Source of the DNA: Ligula intestinalis
Lineage: Eukaryota; Platyhelminthes; Cestoda; Diphyllobothriidea; Diphyllobothriidae
NCBI GenBank assembly: GCA_036362985.1
Contig: JAYGXS010000002.1
Coordinates: 9,111,913-9,175,912 of the forward strand
DNA length: 64,000 bases
Direction: 5' to 3'
Shown here: in pieces, positions 1 through 10,594 of the stretch
Numbering within the stretch: position 1 is the first letter of the stretch
Layout of the letters: each line of letters opens with the position of its first letter
Notes under the pieces: model-generated
What the model saw: the letters and a program-made list of their open reading frames with translations, nothing else
Databases searched by the model: none
Told to the model about the DNA's origin: nothing
Made by a program: the position numbers and the translations under genes

Positions 1-215
1 TTTTGATCATCCTGCCCTACGTGAAAGGTCATGGTATGCGGATGGCTGGAAATCTAGTTACGCATTCTTAGCATGTACGAGCAGAATAACTGAAAAGAGA
101 CTGTGGCCAGAAGCCACAATGCCGGCTGTCGGCATCTAAGTACTGTTCCCGACTGATCTAAAGGCACAGATTGCAAGTTTTTTCGTCCCCACCCTGATTT
201 AGCGCACGTTTTACT
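1..215. repeat. Dispersed repeat R5, first copy
   Basis: This stretch recurs, diverged, at about 915-1130 in the same orientation. Shared landmarks in order are a GGTCATG box, GCAGAATAACT, the small hairpin GGCCAGAAGCCACAATG, the GGCTGT..GCATCTA box and a CCCCACCCTG box. No protein similarity is visible. The GGCCAGAAGCC core resembles part of the SINE at 518-690, so this may be another SINE body. The left edge is cut by the window start. Confidence 0.6.
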
Positions 216-517
216 GCGTTTATCATTTCACTGTCAGACACGAGGCCATTCTTCGCTTACCGGATTCTAGCAAAGTTCAGAAGTTATCAGCAAAAGCCAA
301 ACCAAATGTCAAATTGGCTCTCATGTTTGGTCCTTATTCTCAGGGATTCCCTGCATGCCTCACAATTTTATGTAGTCTGCTTAAGGTGTTTTCTGTGTGT
401 TTAACATCTTCCTGTTGTAAAAGACTCTCAGCTTGCCACCAGGGTTCATTCATTCATCCAAGCCGTACATTATCTATCATCCACGAGTGTCAACATTTCC
501 CCGATTGAAGTTGGTAA

Positions 518-690
518 GACACAGAGCGTGTCGCTCAATGTTTAAAGTGTAAGACTATAAACGGAAACGTTTTGAGTTCGAGCCTTGGGTGCTCCACCAC
601 TTGGGGTGCGATGCTACTGCCTGAAGACGTCTAAGGGGCCAGAAGCCTTCATTGCAGTCTCCTTTTTCTTTGCCAGCAAATTCATCTGTC
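518..690 (+). repeat. tRNA-derived SINE (SINE1-like), degenerate
   Basis: The left part looks like a tRNA gene relic. It has an A-box-like GTCGCTCAATG and, about 45 bases later, a B-box-like GAGTTCGAGCC, the internal RNA polymerase III promoter layout. It continues into the SINE1 body seen better at 23539-23670: GGTGCTCCACCACTTGGGGT, then GCCTGAAGACG, GGCCAGAAGCC and TAGTCTCC-like sequence. The tRNA stems are eroded, so it is a SINE relic rather than a working tRNA gene. Confidence 0.6.
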
Positions 691-914
691 TATGTTCTGC
701 TTTTTTTAACGCAAACCCTTAGTTCACGAGACGCTTTAGGGTAAATACCGTAGAAATAGGGAACCGGCACCGTTCAAAAGGGCATTTAGCGAGCAGATGT
801 CTGTTTTTGATAAATTTTCCTCAGGCATGCAAGAGATAAATGTTACGGATCAGATTGAAAAAGCAACTAAGGTGGGCGGAGGTGGGAGGGGGTAAAAAAA
901 ATGCTGTCAATGTC

Positions 915-1130
915 CGCTAATCATCGTGCCCTGCAGAAAAGGTCATGTTATGTGGATGGCTAGCAGTCCTATCATATGCGCGCAGAATAACTACAGACAC
1001 CGCCGTTAGTATGGCCAGAAGCCACAATGCTGGCTGTCCGCATCTAGGTACCATTCCCGGCCGCCATTATAACCCTACTGTTGATCAGAAAGCATGAACT
1101 CCTTCCCCACCCTGTCTCTAGCAAGAGTTT
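915..1130. repeat. Dispersed repeat R5, second copy
   Basis: Direct, diverged copy of 1-215, with the same order of GGTCATG, GCAGAATAACT, GGCCAGAAGCCACAATG and GCATCTA boxes. The roughly 700 bases between the copies hold the SINE at 518-690, so the pair may be two insertions of one family. Confidence 0.6.
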
Positions 1131-2794
1131 TGTACTTTTCTCTATCTTGTGATTTTGTTAAAATAACATGCACATGTCCGGGGACACTAAATCTACGGCG
1201 AGTATATACTCACAAACGGCTCGCTCGAAGTCCTAAATGGTACATTTCAGAACTCTTCTTCCAGCCTTGATACATGTTGTCTGTCAGAAAACATTTAAAT
1301 GTCACCTGACTAAAGGTAGGAAGTAACAGTCAAAATTCCTTAGATTAATTCCTAGAAATAATACTGTCGCCAACAGGTTTCTTCGCTTTTTTGGCTTTTA
1401 GGTTTCCGAATTAATTAGGAAGAGGGAAATACATTTAGGAAATTTATACAGACTTCAGTTTGTGTGCTTGGGAATTACGGTGATATATTTCTTTCTGGAT
1501 AGCCTTTAATTAGCTATTTAAGCAATATTTGTTGTTTCGAAAAAAATGACTTAGACTTCTAAGATGGCCATTTTTGAATGAGTTGTTCTATGAAATGCTA
1601 AAAATTTGCTTCCGAGCTGGTAACAACATTTTCCATGAATTTCTTTCATTATTATAAAACTAATGTCAGCGTTATTTGATGAACGGTACTTTTACTTAAA
1701 CGATGTTATATTTGTGGCAGCGATAATTTGAATGTTAAATTTTCTCTCTAAACGGCCGCATTTAACTACTTAAACATACGCAATCAGAGTAGCGTATTTA
1801 TTCAATTTTTTAAAGTATTTGGCCAAATTCATAATTGATTCAATACAGTTTTCACTTACGAATTCGGTCTATTCTTTGAGGAGAATTCACAACAAGAAAA
1901 TGTTCACTGCCGAATACATGCAATTTCATGCACGTTAAAAATGTATTTGCTTCTAAGCCGGTTGATTATTAAAAAAATATTTTAACCTTTGTAACAGGGC
2001 CTACGCTATTTTACTCAATAACCTATTAACATTCACTGTTTTCTTGTGAGTCGCTTCCAAATAAGGTGTTTTATTAACTATTAAGTAACAGGTACAAAAA
2101 ACGTAATGCACTCTACTTGCATACTTAATTTGTTGAACATGGTCAATTCCATTTAACTGAAGAAGGTAAAATTTTCCAACAGTTGTGTTCTACTATAACG
2201 TGCTCTACAAAATTATTTGACAGCAGCGATTAATTGCTCAAAAATTTCAATAAGATTTCAAAACTTGTGAACGCATTGAATGAATGAGAAAATGTACAGA
2301 TCGCCTGATTCTATACTGAGGGACTACGGATCAGTGGCCTTTAGAACTTTTGCTTGGCAGCTAAAAAGCACCTACTTAACCTTTTCCTACAGTCATGCCA
2401 CGTGGGGCCACCAGCGAGCTTGGAGCAATAAAAGACTCAGACATCACCATATGCTGGCGCCAGTAAATTTACGATTCGAACAATTCAGTTATCAAAATCC
2501 TTTTGTGTGTCGCCACCCTCATCTCGGCAAGAAAGCGGCAACCTATATGTTCAAGAAATTGGCGACGTTTCGATTTGGTCAAAAACCTGCGCCTTGCTTT
2601 CGTTAAATGTGAATCCAGTTATCTTCTCCTACTTTTCACCTGATTATATACTTGCACGTAAAATAACAGAAAATAGAATGATGTCTTACGTCATTTTAAA
2701 GGTGGCATCCAAACATTTTAGCAAAAATGGCCGCATAAATTGAGACCAAAGGATAAGCTAACACATAAACTCAAAAATGTAGAAGTTGACTGAA
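1131..2794. other. AT-rich stretch, nothing identified
   Basis: Only short chance frames occur here; the longest is about 108 codons at 2280-2606 and resembles nothing I know. A GAAACGTCGCC motif on the minus strand near 2550-2580 faintly recalls the PLE-A 3' terminus but is too weak to call. Confidence 0.5.
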
Positions 2795-4330
2795 CATCCA
2801 CATCTACCATTGAGGCAGATCTGATATCAACTTGATATTGCGTGCTAGGAATGGAGGTACAAAATGCTGATATGCCGGTGTATGGCAGAAATTATGATTA
2901 AAGCTTTGTTGCACACATGGGAATGAATTCGCAGTCATAACTTGAGGGTGGAATGGATGAGCGACCGCATCAGGAATGAAATCAGTAAACTATGAGGCCG
3001 TTTTAACGTGTAGCTATATTAAAGAACGCGACAGAATTCGTGAAACATTCCGACATATACGAAATATTGATACTATTTTGCTTACCAGCATTAACTCACA
3101 TTGTGAAATAGATTATCATGTAGTCCATTCTGAAGTCATTTTGGTCATGGTAGGATTTCGGCTTTACAACAGGCTTGTTTCGGACCGCAAACGAAATGCA
3201 TATGCTGTACAAAGTAACTTCAATAATTGTGTGCATTTTATCATTGATTTTGACTGCCTATATTAATTCAAATATATTTTATAGAAAAGGTTCCCAAAAA
3301 CAGTATACTTTGTACTCAGTTGGTAGTAAATTAGCCTTCTTAAATTTTATTCTCAAAGTAAGGTCGCCTTTCGGTTTTAAAAATTTCTTATCAGGAGCTT
3401 TCTACCGATTGTGAGGCACTCATGCATAATTCATCGTATCCATCAATCTATTTATACTGCTTATACTGTATAACGCGTAATCCTCAGCTATTGCAACATT
3501 GTTTGAGAACTCTGTGACTCCTTCCTCAAAATGTAGGCGAAATCGTAATTTTCCTCGAACAGGATGTACACAGTTCGTAGTTTTTAAACCTTCAATTCGA
3601 GTGTAGCAGTCAGAAGGTTTCAAAATTATTCAGCAATTTAGAAACTGTTTTAAAGCCAAAAGACGTCTTTTCTTTTAGTATAAAATTTAAAAAATGCGTA
3701 ATTTTCTACCAAACGAGTAAAATAAATATTTTTTCACGTATTTTGTTCAATAGAATACATTTGAATTTATAAATCTAGTCAGGCTTAAAAATTATTTGGC
3801 AACGCAGCCAAAATAAATGATAAAAAACATAATATTTAAGAAGTTACTTTTTATAGTATAAACATATCATTAGCGGTCAGAAAAAAGCTGGTTGAAAAAG
3901 TTGACATCTTCTTATGACTAGCGTGAATTGAGAATAGTCTACACGATACTGGGTATCGTAACCTGAGTCAATGCCGATAAGTGAAAGACTATCAATTTTC
4001 GCATATATCGAGATGTTGCACGAATTTTGACGCGTGCTGTATAATATCAGCTAAAAAAACAAACAAAAAACACTTTCGGTGGATTCGCTTAAAAATCAGC
4101 AAGTTTTCTTCAAGGAAGCCTGCAAAAATAACCGGAAAACATGAGACCATAAGAGGGAGGGTGCAAATATCCACACATTGTCAGATAATGATTTGGTGCG
4201 TCTAATATGACCCTAGCCGCCGAACATAATATGTAAGTTTACTAATTTTAATGAGGAGGGTTTCAATATGAAGGTAAATTAAAGGATAAAATGCCAGATT
4301 CACAGGAAAAAGATACCTCATTGGGCAAGA
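2795..4330 (+). repeat. Dispersed repeat R2, copy split by about 1.1 kb
   Basis: The left part (about 2795-2995) matches 61811-62020 and the right part (about 4130-4330) matches 62065-62310. Shared landmarks on the left are GATCTGAT.TCAACTT, GCTGATATGCC, GAATTCGCAG and GTCAGTAAA. On the right they are GTCAGATAATG.TTTG, TTTAATGA.GAGG.TTTCAATATG and CCTCATTGGG. In the 61.8 kb copy the two halves are contiguous. The extra bases here (about 2998-4128) are therefore a probable insertion into the repeat. They are AT-rich with no recognisable protein. No coding function is visible for R2. Confidence 0.55.
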
Positions 4331-4374
4331 TATTTAAGGTATTAAGATGAAGAAAGAGTTGCCATCGGAAAACG

Positions 4375-4690
4375 CAGTAGAATGCCTTCTGATTATATAG
4401 TAGAGCATTGGCTTGCATCCATCCGGAGGCGTGACCCAGACCATCTTTCGGAATCTGGAGATGTGCCGGAATTTTGAGAGGATGACTACAAAACTACATG
4501 ATTAACATATTTTACATATAAACATGTAGTAAGGCAATCTTAGGTCATCATCGCAGCGGGAATAGAGGTGAGAGGATAGGATAGAGCCTTGAAAACTGTA
4601 CGTTTTTGAGAAGGGTAGTGGATTTTTGCTTGCCACACTAAAAGAATTGATTGCGGCAAGTGAAGAAGTCCCCAAGAGACAGGCCAACTA
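4375..4690 (-). pseudogene. LINE reverse transcriptase fragment (CR1/Jockey-type), minus strand
   Basis: Read on the minus strand, this resembles the palm of a non-LTR retrotransposon reverse transcriptase, the enzyme that copies LINE RNA at a nicked target. A frame at 4687-4502 contains FSVASKNPLPF followed by FQGSILSSHLYS, a degenerate form of the family's QGSILSP.LF..Y motif. After a break, another frame gives HPLK, KDGLGHASGWMQANAL and FYCVFRW, the segment that follows the YADD box. The catalytic YADD itself is lost in the break. The same element lies on the plus strand at 5985-6600 with matching order (QGSTLSPCLF, YADE, GHPFK, DGLDHVS). It is a dead, truncated copy. Confidence 0.7.
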
Positions 4691-5034
4691 ACAGAGCCGC
4701 ATGTAGACTTTCGATTAAGAAGCAGAATCCCTTATATCAATCTCCAAGAACAGAATGGACCACAAGAGCAGCTTCATCTAGGGTACTGCGGCTAGCCGTT
4801 TTATGCGGGGTATCGAGAAATCGGACGAGAAAGACGTGCTTATGTTTAAAACATCTTGTTCTCTAAGTTTCAGTTGTGTGGGAGGGCAGGCGCTTTGTCG
4901 AAATGAATTGGGACCACAGAAGTCGACGTTGTTGGGGAGTGGAGTGATTCTTGTTGAAAGCCAATCGCTCAAAATCTTGAATGCCCTAAAGAACAATTTT
5001 ACAAGAAGGCACTTTATTGGGCAAAAATTTTTTT

Positions 5035-5110
5035 CTGCATTCTCCGTCAGGCCATTAACTTTGCAAAACAATGAACATTTGAATGTTTACAAAAATCAAT
5101 AATTGGCCGA
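5035..5110 (-). repeat. Inverted PLE-C 3' terminus, left arm
   Basis: The reverse complement matches 5508-5585. Shared boxes are AATTATTGATTTTT, GTTCATTGTTTTGCAAAGTTAA and GCCTGAC..AGAATTGC. The right arm also resembles the terminus of the better preserved PLE-C at 50240-50285 (GGCCTGACGAGAATTTATCG). The arms therefore look like two opposite copies of the element's end, enclosing the PLE-C tail at 5200-5430. Confidence 0.65.
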
Positions 5111-5199
5111 ACAACGAGGTGCTGGATAAGACGTGAACATGTACGTGAACACGTACTGGCCTGGTTAAGAAAGGTGAAACTAAATCATTCTCATACACC

Positions 5200-5430
5200 T
5201 TTTCGATACCAATCAAGAATCGATATAAGTGAAGACTTTCAGGTTGTCTACTGGACACCACCCAACTTCTCTAAAGGTCTACGCCAACGGGTGCTGGCAA
5301 CAGCGGAAGCAGTGGATATATGCCTGATGAATCAAGTACTCAGCTGTCAGAAAACTCTAACAAAAGCCCTGTCCCTTCCGTGGCTAACACCGACGCCAGG
5401 TGACGATAGCAAATTGCTCCCAGCCATGAG
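5200..5430 (+). pseudogene. PLE-C C-terminal fragment (after GIY-YIG domain)
   Basis: About 70 residues match the tail of the PLE-C protein at 49820-49990. Here they read DFQVVYWTPPNFSKGLRQR and VLATAEAVDI, then LSCQKTLTKALSLPW. The other copy reads FRVIYKVPSSYSKLLGQR, ILATSEAAAI and LLCAQKNFVAAPQLPW. This part follows the endonuclease core and helps close the GIY-YIG region. Upstream catalytic residues and the reverse transcriptase are absent, so it is a strongly 5'-truncated copy. It lies between the inverted arms at 5035-5110 and 5508-5585. Confidence 0.7.
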
Positions 5431-5507
5431 TGGTAGTCGCTTATTCAACATGCCGATCACTTGCGCAGACTGACCAAGTCCGCAGTGGCCAATAGGCACT
5501 CACCTAT

Positions 5508-5585
5508 GACAATTATTGATTTTTTACACGTTCATACGTGCATTGTTTTGCAAAGTTAAGAGCCTGACAAAGAATTGCCGAAAAA
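5508..5585 (+). repeat. PLE-C 3' terminus, right arm
   Basis: Contains AATTATTGATTTTT, CATTGTTTTGCAAAGTTAA and GCCTGAC.AAGAATTGCCGAAAAC. It pairs as an inverted repeat with 5035-5110. The last box matches the 3' end after the PLE-C frame at 50252-50281, which places this arm at the natural 3' end of the fragment at 5200-5430. Confidence 0.65.
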
Positions 5586-5854
5586 CATGTTTTGCATAAT
5601 AAAAGATGGGTATATTTATCGAATTTAAAAGAAGTGTCAACAGAAGGGCTAGCTGAAAACAGTAAGGTTTTAGGAGAAATAGTAAGACAACATCTGGTCC
5701 GTCAGTTGTTGAACCTTGAACCCTTTTATAATGACTCACTGCTATTGAAGCAAAGACAGGAGAAAAGGGACTTTCTAATGTGGTTGGAAGTAAGATAGGA
5801 ATCATTTAGAGTGTGAATGAAATTTGCATTTAAAAAGTTTAAAATATGATGAAG

Positions 5855-5932
5855 AAGGGGATCCGACAAAGCAAAGGGAGACCGGAATGGCCATTTCTGG
5901 CTTATTAGCCGTCATCAGGCAGTTTAAAATAT
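5855..5932 (-). repeat. SINE1 body fragment, minus strand
   Basis: The reverse complement reads CCTGATGACGGCTAATAAGC, then CAGAAATGGCCATTCCGGTC and TCCCTTTG. It matches the body of the SINE at 23630-23670 (CTGACGACGGCTAATGAACC, AGAAATGGCCATTTTAGTCC). No tRNA-like head remains. It lies just upstream of the LINE fragment at 5985. Confidence 0.65.
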
Positions 5933-5984
5933 TGCTAAAAGATCATCGTTGGCGCCCTGGAAGTTCTACGAGTGTCGCAGTCTT

Positions 5985-6600
5985 CCTCTAATTTTTCCGA
6001 TCCCCTGCAGTTTGTGTATAAGGCTTGGCATAGTACAATAAACGCTGTTTCCCTGGTAGCCCATTCTGCTGTAAGAGACTTAGATAAGAGTTGCCGTTCA
6101 TACGAATGCGTTTTTCTCGACTACTCCTCAGCCTTTAATACGATCCCATGCCATCTTCTCAATAAAACTTCTGCACGTGGCTTTCCTGGCTGGGCTATCT
6201 CTTGGCTTGGAGACTATTTTACTTCCTACACTCAATTTGTTAAGTGCTGCAAGCGAAAATCCACTAACTTTCCCAACAACTGTCGATTTCTCCAAGGGTC
6301 TACATTATCTCCTTGCCTCTTCTTCCTCTACACTGTTAACCTACGATCGCCAAACGAATGTGTTTTGTGAAATATGCTGATGAAATAGTTGTTGGCCATC
6401 CTTTCAAGCATCAGATACATCTGCTAGTACTGAAGGATGGCCTGGACCACGTCTCAGCATAGTCGTCAGCGAATTGCCTTATACTTAGCGACCGGAAATC
6501 AGTCCAGTGTGTTTTTTGAATGTGACCCCCTCCCAGTCCTGAACCCATTGTATTCTGCCCAAGTAGGTATCCCTTTGCCGGTAGGTTGGCATTTCTCTGG
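5985..6600 (+). pseudogene. LINE reverse transcriptase fragment (CR1/Jockey-type)
   Basis: The frame at 5972-6370 carries the fingers and palm of a non-LTR reverse transcriptase: DPLQFVYKAWHST, then CVFLDYSSAFNTIPCHLLNK (first catalytic aspartate region), WLGDYFTS.TQFVK and LQGSTLSPCLFFLYT. A shift to another frame near 6350-6364 gives FVKYADEIVVGHPFK. The YADD catalytic box has become YADE, losing the second aspartate. DGLDHVSA and a K-S-V-Q-C-V-F-like segment follow, with stops. The copy is truncated and inactive. Its right end abuts the PLE-B fragment near 6600-6630. It is the same family as the minus-strand piece at 4375-4690. Confidence 0.85.
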
Positions 6601-6619
6601 CAGTTAGCCTCTTCGTTAC

Positions 6620-7070
6620 TTTTCAGAGGCGACTGCAAGAATCCTGAAACCATTCGGGATTGGTGTGGCTCACAGGCCGTAATCAACCATCAGGCAGCAA
6701 CTCATGAGGCCCAGCGACCCGCTACCTCTGACAGAACAATCAGGTGTGGTCTACAGCATACCATGCCAAGACTGCACTGCAAGGTATGTCGGTGAAACGG
6801 GCCGACGTCTTGGCACAAGGTTGCATGAGCATCAGCTCTCAATAGACCGCAAGGATAAGCTGTCTTTGGTCTATGACCACGTAAAGCAGTAGAAACACAA
6901 ATTCGCCTTTGAAAAAGCAAGGGTAATAGGCCGGGTCAACGACAAGATGGCCAGACTGCTGCTAGAAAGTTGATCCTCTACTGGCACACTAAACAGAGCC
7001 ATAGACCTTCATCCCATCTACCAAGCGCTCCGCAAAAGGCTAACATCGGCTCAAAACGGAGCAATAGGTT
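6620..7070 (+). pseudogene. PLE-B GIY-YIG endonuclease region
   Basis: This is the C-terminal part of a Penelope-like element protein. A linker (KPFGIGVAHRP, then RQQLMRPSDPLPLTEQSG) leads into the GIY-YIG nuclease, which nicks target DNA to prime reverse transcription. The core reads GVVYSIPCQDC, ARYVGETGRRLGTRLHEHQL, and after a stop KFAFEKARVIGRVNDK, ARLLLES and NRAIDLHPIYQALRK. The paired cysteines, YVGETGRR arginine and EH are present. In-frame stops after HVKQ and LLES, and one in the linker, show decay. No reverse transcriptase is left; LINE sequence lies directly upstream. The element's 3' tail continues to about 7380. Confidence 0.85.
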
Positions 7071-7248
7071 GAGCGGAGAGAGATAAACGGGGCCGACAGC
7101 CGGTAGCCGCGAGCAAAGAGGGTGGAAACTCTCACGAGTCACAAAAAACGACTTCACATAGCTCACGACGGCGCGAGCAATTCAAACCGCCAAGAAAATC
7201 GATCGGCGCAATCGACTGACGCATGGGCGAATGGACGTTCACATCTAT

Positions 7249-7315
7249 CTGACGCACACAGGAATACAGACACCTTGCTCTGACGATGAAAGCGAGCGAG
7301 CTTTTGAAACGTCAG
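7249..7315 (+). ncRNA. Hammerhead-like ribozyme core in PLE-B 3' tail
   Basis: The sequence has the central parts of a hammerhead self-cleaving RNA. CTGACGA lies at 7280-7286 (consensus CUGANGA). It is followed by a potential stem II (AAAGC at 7289-7293 pairing with GCTTT at 7300-7304), then GAAA at 7306-7309. CTGACG at 7249-7254 can pair with CGTCAG at 7310-7315, giving stem III. Two doubts remain. The base before the cleavage site is C (GACGC) rather than the usual U of GUH, and I see no strong stem I. Published work describes hammerhead motifs in the terminal repeats of Penelope-like elements, so the location is plausible. Activity is unproven and this copy may be dead. Confidence 0.4.
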
Positions 7316-7385
7316 CCTGAATATACTTTGGTCTCAGAAATTGTCGCCTCTTCTTCCTCATCCGGGGATGATATAAAGAATATTT
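7316..7385 (+). repeat. PLE-B 3' terminal sequence
   Basis: Directly after the hammerhead-like core comes CAGCCTGAATATACTTGGTCTC-like sequence, then GCCTCTTCTTCCTC and a TCCGGGGATGAT box. The same order occurs at 62839-62910 downstream of another PLE-B end. This marks the conserved 3' end of the family. Confidence 0.65.
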
Positions 7386-8859
7386 TATCCGGACCTCGAA
7401 TTTTCTCGCACCGTAATTTTTTATATTACATCCTCCGCTTGTGTTCATATCATACGTCGCAACGCCTAATCTGCAGCATTTCCCCCCCCCCCGCGTTCTT
7501 TAGTGCTTTCCAGTTATTCCTCCAGCTTTATTTAAAAAAGGGCCTGGTCAATTTTACGCGTATCTTTTGAATGTTCTCTTCAGTTGCAAGGGTCTCCTAT
7601 GTTTTTATAGCTGACATTATAATACAGCGGCACTTTAAAACGGTCATGTAATTTTCTGATCGCATCCTAAGTGAGGTCGCTTACTGATTTCACTCTGAAC
7701 TAATGGCTGCGAAGTTGACCCGTACTATGCGCCAAAGCTTCCGTCACATGTTTTGACGTACATCGGCATTTCAGCACTCCATACGCCCATTTCTCGCACG
7801 CTACCTCACGTGTGAAGAAACGGAAACGGAGAATTTGAGAGCCAACCTGTCTCCAGAACAGATTTTTATATCAAATTAACCTTTCCTTTGATTATTCTAT
7901 GATATTTTACATTTCCTTATCCCTTTCTTTTCGTAAATGGAGTTTTTTGCTTAAAAATTGGTTATTTCATCCAACATAAAGCTTTTCATGTATCTCTCGA
8001 AAAGGTTTGTTACTGTCAAAAGTATTTGCTTTGGTAAAGGTTTCATGGAAGATTACACACCGGTGTTTTCGTAGCCTTCCAGTAATTGCATCACGTTCTG
8101 AACTGCTACCTCGAATTCGCTTCTATCGGTTGTCGTTTTTGGCATGAGGCGCCAGGATTGACTTGCTAGTGGAACATATTTTCCCATAACGAGTCGCGTA
8201 CGTAAGCGCAGATTCGGTGTCTGTAAAGGGTACCGCTTTACTAGTCTGTGACCACAATGTGTGTCGTACAGTGTGTTTCGATGAAAACCGAACTCTTAAG
8301 GGGCGCAGTATTTAAACACGGCAGGTAAGTGATCGCATCGCTCCTTTAAGACTGTCAATAGAGGCTTTGTCAAGGAGCTTAGAAGCGTAAAGAAGGAAGT
8401 CGCCTGCCAAATAAACTTTTATTATCTTTCGATTTCACGTCTCTTTTTACCATCATTCCCCGGGATCTGACAGTCGAGACCGTCAAATGACTTCAAGAAA
8501 GCAAATCGGATATGCACAAATCATTCATCTTCTGAATTTATACTCCAAAAATTAAGACGAATAAAATCTACAAAGAGATTAAAGAAATGCCAATATATTC
8601 ATCAATTTTGGACCCATAAGTGAAGCAATCAAGTAATTATTAATACTGGTCGTCCGCTGCCACACACTAACACTCTGGACCATATATGCCGATATCACAG
8701 TCACTAACAAAGCGGATCAAAATATTGAAACGTAGTTTTCCCCGAGAGCCAAATACCGACGGAGAAGGAAGAAAACAATCAGATAAAATTTCAAGGTGTT
8801 CTCTTCTCTAAGCCTAATAGTAAATGTTCTCAGAAAAGTGATAGATACAACAGTAAGCA
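7386..8859. other. Unassigned stretch with a C11 run
   Basis: No coding or repeat family was recognised. A homopolymer of about eleven C lies at 7482-7492. The rest is mixed AT-rich sequence with only short frames. Confidence 0.5.
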
Positions 8860-9895
8860 CTCAGTTAGTCAGAAACACAATTGCTTACGGGTGCCAAGTC
8901 AATGTGTTGTTACACATTGCAGCGAACTAACAAATAAGGTTGCCGAATGGCAATACCCTCGACGGGTGCGGAGTGAAAATGGCTACCCACGCAACTTTGT
9001 CGCCCGTTGCCTGCCCAACCAATTATGGGAAACCGAACCATATCAGGGCCAACACGTCGTCACGGAAGCTTTTTGCCGCTTTTTCACACCACTCGGAGTT
9101 GGAGTTGCACACCGAGCAGAAGTAACTCTCCATTTCCAGGTATTGAGGCCGAAAGGCCCGCTGCCATGGCAGAAAACGTCGATATTTGGAAAGAGAAGCG
9201 TTTATGGGCCGTGAACCAGAGTGTCCTTTCTCTGGAGGTGGGTAGATGAGACAACTACCCAAGACGTCAGACTTATAATAAACTACTCCCGGTAAACGCT
9301 CCTCTTTCTTCTGATTTACCACCTGAAACCGAATTTTCAGCACTATAACTAGGCCTTGATTTGTTAACCGTACCTGTTGCAGTTGCAGTCAAAACAAAAC
9401 GCATCTACAAAGGCAAGCATTCTCTGAATGCGCTGGACAGTCATGACGACAGCAGTTTGAAAATCATTCACTGGGGTCCAGTCATATTGCCAAGTTTCAG
9501 GAGATCGATATTTTCGCGCGAGTGAAACTCGCGTAAGCCGCGAGGTGGTTTTTCGACCATAATTTTATTGGAATGCGCATTAACCTCCTGCCGCCACATT
9601 TTATACTAGTCTTGCCTGAACAGCATTCTTAAGCGCACATGGAAAGCAAAGGAGAGAGGATGTGGGTGAACAGGCTGATAATCGACAATGGGGATGCATT
9701 TTCAACAATACGACCACAACTAGTGAACGCGAGATCTGCTAATTGGATTAGGCACGTAACTACCTGGCACTTGTGTCCTATTAATACTGCGCGACCAGTG
9801 ACCCCTTCAACCTTACCTAAAATTGCTGAGTTCGAAAAATAATCCAAAACTTCAGGCCAAAACTTTCTGTTCCAGCAATCGCATTATCTTCTGAC
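8860..9895 (+). mobile_element. PLE-A, 3' half, heavily decayed
   Basis: The frame at about 8891-9180 holds the PLE segment between reverse transcriptase and nuclease: VVTHCSELTNKVAEWQY, then ENGYPRNFVARCL and TPLGVGVAHRAEVTLHF, and RPKGPLPWQKT. The GIY-YIG follows in broken frames near 9360-9560, where HSLGSSHIAKFQEIDIFAR parallels the family's HS.GPGHTFKFDEAEILAR. The 3' end is near 9830-9895, where AATCCAAAACTTCAGGCC and CTGTTCCAGCAATCGCAT match the family terminus (AATCCGAAACGTCAGGC, TTGTTCCAGTGATCGCAT). The reverse transcriptase domain and most catalytic residues are missing. This is one 5'-truncated, inactive copy. Confidence 0.7.
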
Positions 9896-10413
9896 CTGCT
9901 ATTTGGAACACGTCTGGTTGTCTCTATCGGCAATATTTGCTTGGTATTCTTTGTCATACATCTACGGTATCACGCGAGGACTGGAGGGGTAGGATTCATT
10001 TCCACATCAAAGTAGTTTATCTATCAAAAGACTGACACCAAAGATAACTTAGTCAGCTGGTCAGAGAAAAAAATGCTTTCAGCATAAATTGTCTTCATAA
10101 TTTTCTCCTGACGTTTCTATGTTTATTTATGCATATTAATCTTATCTGATGGAAAAAGCCAGTAGGCGTTAAATTGTTAACTTTACATGTGATTTGATAG
10201 CGTTTAACATATCAATGCAATCGTAATCGAACATTTGGCATCTAGACCAAATACAACAGTGTATACAGTAGATGGCATATTATCGCAGTTTTTCAATATC
10301 CTGAATTTTATAATGTTTGTCAAATTCATAACCAGCAACACATTTGCTAACCAGTGCTATAAATGTGTACATATACATTTAACTACTGAAACTAGTAATT
10401 ATTGGAAGGGGTA
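9896..10413. other. AT-rich stretch, nothing identified
   Basis: No frame, repeat or structural element could be supported between the PLE-A end and the MITE-like transposon. Confidence 0.5.
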
Positions 10414-10594
10414 ATTTAAGATGTGCACCTCATATACCCCTATTCCCAGCATTTCGTTTCACGGAAACTGTGGTTATAAGGTTTTGGAGCCTGATGCAAT
10501 TGGGTAGGTAGTGAAGGAAATTTGTACAAGTAATTGTGAAGTAAAAAATTGTAGTCGAAGTTGCTTACCACAGCAGCTGGGAGTAAGTTGTTCC

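Noticed and set aside
2280..2606. 108-codon frame as a host gene
   Set aside because: No recognisable domain, no second exon, and a frame of this length is expected by chance in 64 kb.
2545..2625. PLE-A 3' terminus on the minus strand
   Set aside because: Only GAAACGTCGCC and a loose CTTG-box fit; too short and diverged to separate from chance.
5885..5932. Hammerhead-like CTGATGA, GGC/GCC and GAAA boxes in the SINE1 body
   Set aside because: Stem II is only three pairs with a mismatch next to the core, and I found neither a GUH site with stem III nor a stem I in the fuller copy at 23630.
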